This document shows positions 7,931-13,864 of a stretch of 13,864 nucleotides of DNA, one piece after another. The notes under the pieces are model-generated. The model was not told where the DNA came from. It did no database searches and saw nothing but the letters and a program-made list of their open reading frames with translations. The stretch is from NCBI GenBank assembly GCA_022865685.1, contig JALHUB010000277.1, forward strand, positions 1 to 13,864. The letters run 5' to 3'. The position numbers and the translations under genes were made by a program. This DNA is from Dehalococcoidia bacterium. Lineage in GTDB: Bacteria > Chloroflexota > Dehalococcoidia > DSTF01 > JALHUB01. Each line of letters begins with the position of its first letter. Within the stretch, counting starts at the first letter, position 1.

Positions 7931-9537
7931 GGGCCACCATCGCGAAGGGCCAGGCGGTAGTAGGTGCTGCCATTGGTATTCACCTGGGCGTTCGTCCCCA
8001 CCTGGAAGCCGTCTGCCTGAAGCTCCTGAATGCGGTTGGACGCGGCGGCGGTGTTGCCCCAGAAGAGCGTGGCGTCGCCGCTAAGGCTCGCCGGGCGCCA
8101 GACAGCCGCCTGCGAGTCGTCGCGCTTGATCCAGGCCATGAGCGGCTGGAAGCCGATGCCGTTAATCGAGCGGTTGTCGACACCGTTTCCGGTGTAGCTC
8201 CCGGCCGACACTTGGGAGCTCGCTGCCCAGGCGATGTAGTGGAATGGCGTGCCCGACTGGTTGACATTGGCGTTGCTACCCACCTGGAAGCCGCCGGCCT
8301 CCAGAGCCTGGATGCGGTTGCTGATCTTCCCTGTCCCCGTCATCAAATAGGAGTTGTCGGCCGCCAAGGGCCCCGGCCTGAAGACGGAGTCATCGCCGTC
8401 ACCGTGGGTGATGACCCACACGGGCTGGAAGCCGACGCCGGTGATGGAGCGGTTGTCGGCGCCGTTTCCGACGTAGCTGCCGACGTGCAGGTCGCTGCCC
8501 GCTTTCATGGCTACCCAGTAATAGGCGACGCCCCAAGTGTTGACAGTGACGTCGGTGCCGACGCTGAAGCCGTCGGCGATAATCGATTGGACGCAGTTCG
8601 ACGACAGCGCCCCCGATGAGCGGAGGACCTTCGATCGGTCTCCGCTCATGGTGCTGGTGCGGATGACGCCGTCGCGGTTCGTGACTGCCTTGATGATGAC
8701 CACGTCCGGCTGGAACCCGATTCCGGTGATATCGCGGTTGTCGACGCCGCTGCCCACGTAGCTGCCGGTGGCCAATCGCATCGGCGTCGGGGTGGGGGTG
8801 AACGTAGCCGTCGGCGTTGGAGTATACGTGGCGGTGGCAGTAGGGGTGTACGTGGGAGTGGGAGTGTACGTTGCCGTAGCTGTAGGCGTCGACGTAGGTG
8901 TCGGCGTATCGGTCGGTACCGGCGTACCTGTGGCGGTAGCCGTCGGCGTGGCGGTATCGGTCGGCGTCGGTGTGGGAGTCGGGGTGAAAGTGGGTGTCGG
9001 CGTCGCCGTGGGCGTCAGCGTCGGCTCCAACGTAGGGAAGGGCGTCGCTATGGCGTCCGGGGGTCGCATGGTGACCGTTTCCGTGCGCGTCTGGACCTGC
9101 GCTCCCTCGCCGGTGGTTATGCTGATGGTTAGCACGTTGCCGCTCTTCGACGCATTCAGGCCGGCGGGCCCCAGGCCACGCGCGACGGGGCGGCTCGATG
9201 TCACGCCGTTGACAGTGTGCGTGCGCACCAGCTCGCTCCCCGACTGCTGATACTGGACCTGATAGGAATCACCGCTAACTGCGTTCGACCAGTTCAGCGT
9301 CACGTTGCCCGGCTCGGCCGTGGCCAGGGACGCCACCGCCATCTGGGCGTCGTGGTTCAGCCAGTTGAAGGCGTCGCGGTAGTCATGGGCGATCGCCAGC
9401 TTCTCGTGGCCGCGGCTCGTCACGCCGAGGAACTGGCCCAGCGACGCCGCAATCAGGCCGATCACGAGGGCGCCGATGCCCATCGCCGCCAGGAGCTCGA
9501 CCAGCGTCATTCCCGACTCGCCGGCGTGCCACCTCAT
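7927..9537 (-). CDS. GspJ/PilW-like minor pilin fused to a Thr/Pro stalk and three repeated domains
   Basis: A 536-residue modular surface protein. Residues 1-40 are a prepilin signal: ESG9/MTLVELLAAMGIGALVIG with Glu at +5. Residues 41-160 form a GspJ/PilW-like globular part. About 166-252 is a Thr/Pro/Ala stalk with many T-P and T-A-T units. Three ~90-residue copies follow at about 256-348, 351-443 and 445-534, each opening GSYxGxGxDNR, then GxGFQP, a variable middle, and xxGFxVGxxxxVN near the end. These resemble a domain I have seen in phage-tail and bacterial surface proteins (DUF7483-like, lectin-like fold suspected), but I cannot confirm the family. It overlaps both neighbours by 4 nt (ATGA). 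Minor pilins of this class are usually about 200 residues, so this is a fusion, plausibly a pilus-tip adhesin. Confidence 0.85.
   Translation of the reverse strand: MRWHAGESGMTLVELLAAMGIGALVIGLIAASLGQFLGVTSRGHEKLAIAHDYRDAFNWLNHDAQMAVASLATAEPGNVTLNWSNAVSGDSYQVQYQQSGSELVRTHTVNGVTSSRPVARGLGPAGLNASKSGNVLTISITTGEGAQVQTRTETVTMRPPDAIATPFPTLEPTLTPTATPTPTFTPTPTPTPTDTATPTATATGTPVPTDTPTPTSTPTATATYTPTPTYTPTATATYTPTPTATFTPTPTPMRLATGSYVGSGVDNRDITGIGFQPDVVIIKAVTNRDGVIRTSTMSGDRSKVLRSSGALSSNCVQSIIADGFSVGTDVTVNTWGVAYYWVAMKAGSDLHVGSYVGNGADNRSITGVGFQPVWVITHGDGDDSVFRPGPLAADNSYLMTGTGKISNRIQALEAGGFQVGSNANVNQSGTPFHYIAWAASSQVSAGSYTGNGVDNRSINGIGFQPLMAWIKRDDSQAAVWRPASLSGDATLFWGNTAAASNRIQELQADGFQVGTNAQVNTNGSTYYRLALRDGGP
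7936..8772 (-). repeat. Three tandem domain repeats within the GspJ-like minor pilin
   Basis: Copies lie at about 8494-8772, 8209-8487 and 7936-8205. They share DNA around the DNR-x-I-x-G-x-GFQP motif, but the middle of each copy has diverged strongly. This points to old duplication followed by variation of the central loop, not recent copying. Confidence 0.85.
8782..9042 (-). repeat. Low-complexity Thr/Pro stalk-coding repeat
   Basis: On the plus strand this reads as near-periodic GTxGGxGTx units. It encodes about 87 residues of T-P, T-A-T and Y-T-P-T-P units. The unit is imperfect, so length variation by slippage or recombination is possible but not shown. Confidence 0.9.
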
Positions 9538-9956
9538 CTGTCCACCTTGTAGTCCTCCGCCACCAGCAGTTCCTTGCCGTTGCGGGTGACGGTCACGACG
9601 ATCTTCTCGATGCTGCTGTCACCGCCGGGCGCTACGTCGGCCGTGACGGCGACGGCATAGACGTCGGGGGAGGGCGTCACGGTCGCGTACGACGCGGGAA
9701 GCGGCTGGTAAGGCTGGCTCTTGGTGTACTCCAGTTGGGAGCGCGCCAGGTTTTCGGCCGTTACCCGCTCCTCGGTCCGCGAGACAGCCATGCTCCCCGT
9801 GGATACAGCCGATAGCAGCGCCGTAAGGGCAAGCCCGAGTATGCCGACAGCTATCAGCGCCTCCACAAGGCCGATGCCCTCTTCGCCGCGAAGGGCTCCG
9901 CCACATCGCAGCAGCCGCTGCCGAGTCGTGTGTGCCCTCCTCTTCCTTTCCCTCAT
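9534..9956 (-). CDS. Minor pilin, PilV/GspI-like
   Basis: A 140-residue prepilin-like protein. A long basic leader ends at EEG27, followed by IGLVEALIAVGILGLALTAL with Glu32 at +5. The LVEALIA pattern is typical of PilV/GspI minor pilins. The short C-terminal domain is beta-rich (VYAVAVTADV, IEKIVVTVTRN). GspI-type pilins form the tip complex with GspJ and GspK types, and exactly those three classes follow each other here. The start is 3 nt after the pilC stop and the end overlaps the next start by 4 nt. The first codons have no strong ribosome site, so it probably depends on coupling to pilC. Confidence 0.82.
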   Translation of the reverse strand: MRERKRRAHTTRQRLLRCGGALRGEEGIGLVEALIAVGILGLALTALLSAVSTGSMAVSRTEERVTAENLARSQLEYTKSQPYQPLPASYATVTPSPDVYAVAVTADVAPGGDSSIEKIVVTVTRNGKELLVAEDYKVDR

Positions 9957-9959
9957 ACC

Positions 9960-11165
9960 TTATTGAATGTGCCCCATGATGCTGTACATGGGCATGATTA
10001 TCGAAATGGCAATGAACGCGACGACAAGCCCAATGCCAAGCGTCATGACCGGCTGGACCATGGAAGTGAGCGCGCCGACCCGTTCATCGACCTCCGCCGC
10101 GTAGAACTCCGCCAGCGTGTCCAAGTTCGTATCCAGGGCGCCGGTCTCCTCGCCGACGGACACCACCTGCGAGAGCATCGAGGGGAACAGGCGCGAGCGG
10201 GCGAACGGCTTCGCCAGACCCTCGCCGCGCATCAACTCTTCGCGGACGTCCGACAGCTCATCGCGAATGATCTGGTTCTGGGTCGTCTGGAGCACCAGCT
10301 CCATGATGTCGGAGAGAGGGAGTCCGGCTCGGAGCAGCATCGCCATGGTGCGGCTAAAGCGCGACACGTTGCTCTGGATGTTGATCGCGCCTATCAGCGG
10401 CAACCTGACGAACAGGTAGTCGAGCTGGCGACGGCCCGAAGGCTGCCGGACGTACCAGGCGGCGACCGCCACGACCATCACCGCTACGACGAGCATGTGT
10501 GTCTTATACGCCGTAGCGAACGTGCTGACGCCGATCAGTATGCGCGTCGGCAGCGGCAGCCCTGTGTCGAACTCGTCGAAGAGGCTGACGAGCGGCGGCA
10601 GCGCTGTCGTCACCAGGATGCCGACGACGACGACGGCGAGGACCACCATGAATGCCGGATAGGCCATTGCGCCGCGCACGCGCTTCACTATCGCCTGTTC
10701 CTTTTCCATGTGAGTGGCGACCTGCCGGAGCACGGTCTCCAGGCTTCCCGTTCGCTCGCCCACCTCCATCAGACGGTTGTAGATGGGTGGAAAGATGGTG
10801 CGATGTTGCGCGATCGCCGTCGAGAACGGGGAACCGTTCTTGAGGTCGCGGGCGATGTCTCCCAGCACGCGCGCGAATGGGCCCTTGCTCTGCCCCTGGA
10901 GCAGCTCGATGCCGGGCAGGAGCGCGATCCCCGATTCGACGAGCGTCGCCAGGTGCCGACTGAAGTTGATGACCTCTCGCGGCTTGACGCCGAAGAGCGA
11001 GGGTATTAGCTGGTCGAGGGTGGGCCGCGGCTTGACCCGCTGGATCAAAACGACCTTGTAGTGCCAGTCCCACAGCGTCCGTTCGGCGATTTCTTCGCTG
11101 TCGGCGTCGACGGAGCCGTTGACCTGCTCACCCGACGGTGCAAAAGCGACGTACTTGTAAAGCAA
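9960..11165 (-). CDS. pilC: Type IV pilus inner-membrane platform protein PilC (GspF family)
   Basis: Platform protein on which PilB and PilT act; 401 residues, the family norm. It has two T2SSF domains (about 66-189 and 269-391) and three membrane helices (about 169-191, 223-241, 372-392). The duplicated signature appears as GERTGSLETVL and GEETGALDTNL. The N-terminus YKYVAFAPSGEQVNGSVDAD is the usual PilC opening. The start is a rare TTG: an in-frame TAG lies only 9 nt upstream, so no earlier start is possible, and AGGGGG (11171-11176) sits 5 nt before it. It is the first gene of the long pilus operon and diverges from the DUF2007-like gene. Confidence 0.95.
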   Translation of the reverse strand: MLYKYVAFAPSGEQVNGSVDADSEEIAERTLWDWHYKVVLIQRVKPRPTLDQLIPSLFGVKPREVINFSRHLATLVESGIALLPGIELLQGQSKGPFARVLGDIARDLKNGSPFSTAIAQHRTIFPPIYNRLMEVGERTGSLETVLRQVATHMEKEQAIVKRVRGAMAYPAFMVVLAVVVVGILVTTALPPLVSLFDEFDTGLPLPTRILIGVSTFATAYKTHMLVVAVMVVAVAAWYVRQPSGRRQLDYLFVRLPLIGAINIQSNVSRFSRTMAMLLRAGLPLSDIMELVLQTTQNQIIRDELSDVREELMRGEGLAKPFARSRLFPSMLSQVVSVGEETGALDTNLDTLAEFYAAEVDERVGALTSMVQPVMTLGIGLVVAFIAISIIMPMYSIMGHIQ

Positions 11166-11433
11166 ACACGCCCCCTAAATCCTCGACCGGTTGTTCGGCA
11201 TAGCCTCTTGGGGCGTGACGGCCCCCCTGGCGCTTGTTGTGCATACCTGTGCGCCGACTGGTCGTCATGCCCTTCATCGGAGTCCGCCAACCGCGGGCTC
11301 ACGAGCCTCTCATCAGACTCATCGGATCATTCGGCCGACAGAGTGGCGCCACGTATTCGTTAGAACTATGATCTTTGTGGTAAAGAACGCGAAGGCGCGG
11401 CGACATCGTCGTGGCAAATGGAGGGAGTCGATA
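11166..11433. promoter_or_regulatory. Divergent intergenic region between pilC and the DUF2007-like gene
   Basis: These 268 nt should hold the promoter of the long pilus operon (minus) and that of the small plus-strand gene. I found no strong sigma-70 pair in either direction. Direct 9-mers of the form [CT]TCATC[AG]GA occur at 11273-11281, 11309-11317 and 11318-11326, with a degenerate TCATTCGG right after; they are candidate operator sites. Confidence 0.4.
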
Positions 11434-11664
11434 GTGCAGTGGGTAAGCCTGGCGATAGCGCCCGATCAGCTCACGGCCGAGATGTGGTGCGAGCTCCTGC
11501 GCAACGAGGGCATAGCGGCGATGGTGCAGCCTTCCGACGCGGTCTCGTTCCTCGGCGTGTCGGCCAAGGCTTGTCGCGTTGTGGTTCCTGAAGATAGGCG
11601 CGAGGAAGCGGCGGCCGTGCTCCGGAAGGAGATGGGCGACACGCTGACAATCGAGCCGCCGTAA
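11434..11664 (+). CDS. Small DUF2007-like (putative signal-transducing) protein
   Basis: A 76-residue protein and the only gene read rightwards. The pattern (EMWCELLRNEGIAAMVQPSD..., then CRVVVPEDRREEAAAVLR) matches the DUF2007 fold: a ferredoxin-like small domain in which a helix, a GIPA-like turn and a final V-x-x-x-x-x-EEA helix recur. Its molecular role is not established. The GTG at 11434 is chosen because GGAGGGA (11420-11426) lies 7 nt upstream. An in-frame ATG at 11368 would add 22 very basic residues and has no clear ribosome site. It converges on the alkyltransferase gene, leaving 30 nt between the stops. Confidence 0.72.
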   Translation: MQWVSLAIAPDQLTAEMWCELLRNEGIAAMVQPSDAVSFLGVSAKACRVVVPEDRREEAAAVLRKEMGDTLTIEPP

Positions 11665-11694
11665 GGGACGATAGGCGCGTTCGCAGATGGGTCA

Positions 11695-12189
11695 CTATCC
11701 TGTGGACGCGCCTTCCAGCTTCAAGAGCCTCTTCTTCATCGCCAGTCCGCCGCCGAAGCCGCCGAGGCCGTCGCTCGCGACAACGCGATGGCACGGCACG
11801 ACAAGCGGCAAGGGATTGGCGCCGACGGCCTGTCCGACGGCCCGCGCCGCCTGGGGCCGCCCGATCCACTCCGCGATCTGCTCGTAGGTGCGGGTCTCGC
11901 CGCAGGGAATTTCGAGCAGTGCCCGCCAGACCGCTTGCTGGAAAGGCGTCCCCTGCGCTAGGTCGAGCGCGCCGTTCAGCGCTGTCGCCTCGCCGCGGGC
12001 GTAGCGACGCAGCTTTTCCGGCCAGCCGCCGGCCTCGTCCGGCCGCGCGAACTCCGATGCGCCCTGGTGGCGAACCTCCTCTTCCGCTTGTCCTGCCGTG
12101 GGCATGGGCAGCGTGGTCAGGCGAAGGCCGCGCTCGCTGATGCCGAGGCCTATCCAGCCTAGCTCTGTCCGGACGACAACGGATTTCAT
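11695..12189 (-). CDS. ogt: Methylated-DNA-protein-cysteine S-methyltransferase (O6-alkylguanine-DNA alkyltransferase)
   Basis: Suicide DNA-repair enzyme that moves the alkyl group of O6-alkylguanine onto its own cysteine; 164 residues, typical. The active site PCHRVV contains Cys133. The DNA-binding helix region TYEQIAEWIGRPQAARAVGQ and the NPLPLVVPCHRVV stretch match the family, as does the closing GLAMKKRLLKLEG. Residues 1-60 form the variable N-terminal domain. GGGAGG lies 7 nt before the ATG, and that ATG overlaps the stop of the upstream transglutaminase-like gene (ATGA). The two are co-transcribed, although no functional link is obvious. Confidence 0.95.
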   Translation of the reverse strand: MKSVVVRTELGWIGLGISERGLRLTTLPMPTAGQAEEEVRHQGASEFARPDEAGGWPEKLRRYARGEATALNGALDLAQGTPFQQAVWRALLEIPCGETRTYEQIAEWIGRPQAARAVGQAVGANPLPLVVPCHRVVASDGLGGFGGGLAMKKRLLKLEGASTG

Positions 12190-13864
12190 CTTTTGCCTCC
12201 CGCGTTGCCTCCCCGCCTCAGTATCCGCCTGAGCAGACGTGGCCGCAGCTCCTTCCAGAGGGCATCGAGCTTCGCGTCATCATCAGGAGCTAGAGGCTTC
12301 TGCCCGAATTCGACGTGCTCGTAGGCGTCGACGAGGACGGAGACGTCCGGCGCATCGGGCAGTCTGTCTCGAAGGCAGCCGAGGAACTCGCGCGGCGTCT
12401 GCGAGGGGCGTGGCCCAACTCCAGCCCAAGACGATAGCCGCCGCGTTTTCTCCAGTAGCTGCGCTGGACGGCTGAGACCACTGAGCCCCCGGTTCCAGGC
12501 GTAGCGCAGGCCGGCGGTGGACGCCAGCGAAAGGGTCACGAAAAGCAGCAGCGGGACCGCAAGCCACGGCGATATCGGACTGCCGTCGGCGCTGTCGCTC
12601 GGAGGGACGGCGTCTTGCTCTTCGGGGGCAACCGTCTCGTCGGTGCCCGCGGCCGGGAACATGTCGAGGATCTCTTGCGTCGAAATCGTGCCCGTCGGGT
12701 CGGTCGGCGATTCACCGTCCGCCGCCGTCTGCACGGAATAGGCGCGCGACGGGCTGAACGGTATCCAGCCCAGCCCGGAGAAGTAGACCTCCGGCCAGGC
12801 AAGGGCATTGCGGCCGTCGACGTGATAGATGCCCTCGACGCTCCCGCTGTACTGCGGCAGCGCGAATCCGACGGCGAGTCGAGCGGGCACGCCGAGCGTC
12901 CGCAGGAGCACGACCATCGCCGATGCGTGGTAGAGCGGGTAGCCGAGTCGCTGGACGTTGAGGAAGTACCATACGGCGTCGACGTTGCTGGGCGGCGCCT
13001 CCTCTTCTAGTTCGACCGGATAGCTGCGCAGGTACCACTCGATCGCCGAAGCCTTTTCGTAAGGGGAAGCGCCTTCGCTGGCAATCTCCCGCGCCAGCTT
13101 TGCCACCCCTGGCGGCAGATCGTCGGGGAGCTGGAGGTAACGATCGGTCACCCATGAGGGGTAATCGCTGCCCGACGCGCGCAGGGCGTCGACGGAGGCG
13201 GTGGAAACGAGGCCGACGGCGGTATAGGTGTCTCCCGGCTTGAGCGACTTCGCCGGCCGCAGCGACGTGACATCGGACGGGTTGGCCGCGGTCTCGACGT
13301 CCGCTTCCTGGTCGACGGCCAGCGGCTCGCCGGGAGCGACGAAGATGGGGAGTGGCTGCTCCACCGTGACCTCGATGGCGGCGGGCTGCCGGTACTGTGC
13401 GGTGGCTTCGTCGAGGATGGCGGGCAAGTCCGCGGAGCGGTCCTGGAGCGGCTCCTTATCCCGTTCGCCGGTCTTCCAGCCGCTGGACGTGTAGACGTCG
13501 TACACGGTGGCCCGCAACAGGCCGGACTCAGACGCCTTGACCGTCATGATCGGGCCCTCCACGGCTTCGAAATAGCCGCGATAGGGCAGGAAGGAAGCAT
13601 AGCGGTCGAGCGGCATGCCCTTCTTGCCCTCGACGGCGCTGAAGACGCGGCTCAGGCCGGCGAACCGGTCCGCGACAGGGTTAGTCCAGGTTCGCCATAT
13701 CGACGGGAAAGGGCCGGTCTGTCCGGCGAGCGGGGTGAGCCAGGCCGCCCCGACGAGGACGAGCGTCGCCCACAACGTCTGGTTCAGTGAGAAAAAGTGC
13801 AGCGAGCCCGGGTAGGAGGTCCCGGTGCGGCGCCATTCCTTCATCTTCGCGTCGAAGTGCGTCC
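12186..13864 (-). CDS. TgpA-like transglutaminase-fold membrane protein with DUF4129-type tail, catalytic triad lost; 5' end beyond window
   Basis: The reading frame stays open through the right edge; an internal ATG at 13844 is preceded by in-frame THFDAK, so the start is outside the window. The following numbers count from that Met. A membrane helix lies at about 21-40, a large extracytoplasmic region at 41-425, a second helix at about 427-446, and a DUF4129-like cytoplasmic tail at 480-545 (TPREFLGCLRD..., YEHVEFGQ). The transglutaminase core is clear at 262-370: PYEKASAIEWYL, GYPLYHASAMVVLLRTLGVPARL, ALAWPEVYFSGLGWIPF. In active members these read GYC-x-x-x-A, AHAW and FDP; here the residues are Pro303, Leu348 and Ser364. 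It is thus probably a non-catalytic binding or scaffold protein. TgpA-type proteins often sit with a MoxR ATPase and a DUF58 protein, which would lie to the right. Confidence 0.87.
   Translation of the reverse strand, partial: THFDAKMKEWRRTGTSYPGSLHFFSLNQTLWATLVLVGAAWLTPLAGQTGPFPSIWRTWTNPVADRFAGLSRVFSAVEGKKGMPLDRYASFLPYRGYFEAVEGPIMTVKASESGLLRATVYDVYTSSGWKTGERDKEPLQDRSADLPAILDEATAQYRQPAAIEVTVEQPLPIFVAPGEPLAVDQEADVETAANPSDVTSLRPAKSLKPGDTYTAVGLVSTASVDALRASGSDYPSWVTDRYLQLPDDLPPGVAKLAREIASEGASPYEKASAIEWYLRSYPVELEEEAPPSNVDAVWYFLNVQRLGYPLYHASAMVVLLRTLGVPARLAVGFALPQYSGSVEGIYHVDGRNALAWPEVYFSGLGWIPFSPSRAYSVQTAADGESPTDPTGTISTQEILDMFPAAGTDETVAPEEQDAVPPSDSADGSPISPWLAVPLLLFVTLSLASTAGLRYAWNRGLSGLSRPAQLLEKTRRLSSWAGVGPRPSQTPREFLGCLRDRLPDAPDVSVLVDAYEHVEFGQKPLAPDDDAKLDALWKELRPRLLRRILRRGGNAGGKR

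Noticed and set aside
8768..9250. A plus-strand frame encoding Val/Gly repeats
   Set aside because: It is the complement of the Thr/Pro stalk of the minor pilin and has no other sign of coding.
11228..11243. A sigma-54-like -24/-12 element (TGGCGC-N5-GTGC, GG-N10-GC) on the plus strand upstream of the DUF2007-like gene
   Set aside because: The start would be about 180 nt upstream of the gene, the -12 box is imperfect, and sigma-54 is uncommon in the suspected phylum. A chance match in GC-rich DNA is likely.
11344..11372. TATGAT at 11367-11372 as a -10 box for the small plus-strand gene
   Set aside because: The hexamer is good but the bases about 17 nt upstream (TGGCGC) do not resemble a -35 box.
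11665..11700. A possible bidirectional terminator between the converging DUF2007-like and alkyltransferase genes
   Set aside because: Only a 5-bp GATAG/CTATC pairing with a loop of about 20 nt and no T-tract.

Overview
This GC-rich window is a type IV pilus (T4P) assembly locus, read almost entirely leftwards (minus strand). The complement is PilB, PilT, PilC, PilM, PilN, PilO, a prepilin-peptidase-like protein, one major pilin and three minor pilins, with no PilP/PilQ secretin genes. Together with Thr-Pro-rich linkers of the TPTATPT type and a GT117/DUF2723 mannosyltransferase-like protein with a beta-sandwich tail, this suggests a Chloroflexota bacterium (perhaps the Dehalococcoidia/Anaerolineae side), probably monoderm. 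The assignment is inference from protein style, not from a marker gene.

Layout in the direction of transcription, right to left. (1) 13864-12186: a transglutaminase-like membrane protein (TgpA type), cut by the right edge, coupled by an ATGA overlap to an O6-alkylguanine-DNA alkyltransferase gene (12189-11695). (2) 11434-11664: the only plus-strand gene, a small DUF2007-like protein, divergent from the pilus operon. (3) 11165-1499: a compact run pilC, pilV-like, GspJ-like fusion, GspK/PilX-like, pilO, pilM, pilN, truncated prepilin peptidase, pilT, DUF2723 glycosyltransferase. Gaps or overlaps are only -11 to +38 nt, so this is very probably one operon. (4) 1326-955: the major pilin, set apart by 172 nt upstream and followed by a hairpin terminator. 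(5) 756-1: the first 252 codons of the extension ATPase PilB, running off the left edge.

How the parts fit: PilB and PilT would extend and retract the fibre through the PilC platform, with PilM/N/O as the inner-membrane alignment complex. The pilA product builds the shaft and the three minor pilins initiate or cap it. The GspJ-like one carries a long Thr/Pro stalk and three ~90-residue repeated domains, so it looks like a tip adhesin or display module. The glycosyltransferase next to the Thr-rich pilin may decorate it.

Most notable: the transglutaminase-like protein has lost all three catalytic residues (Cys to Pro, His to Leu, Asp to Ser). The prepilin peptidase keeps only its N-terminal four-cysteine domain and ends where the first catalytic Asp should be. 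The GspJ-like minor pilin is a modular fusion. No RNA gene, mobile element or CRISPR array was seen.
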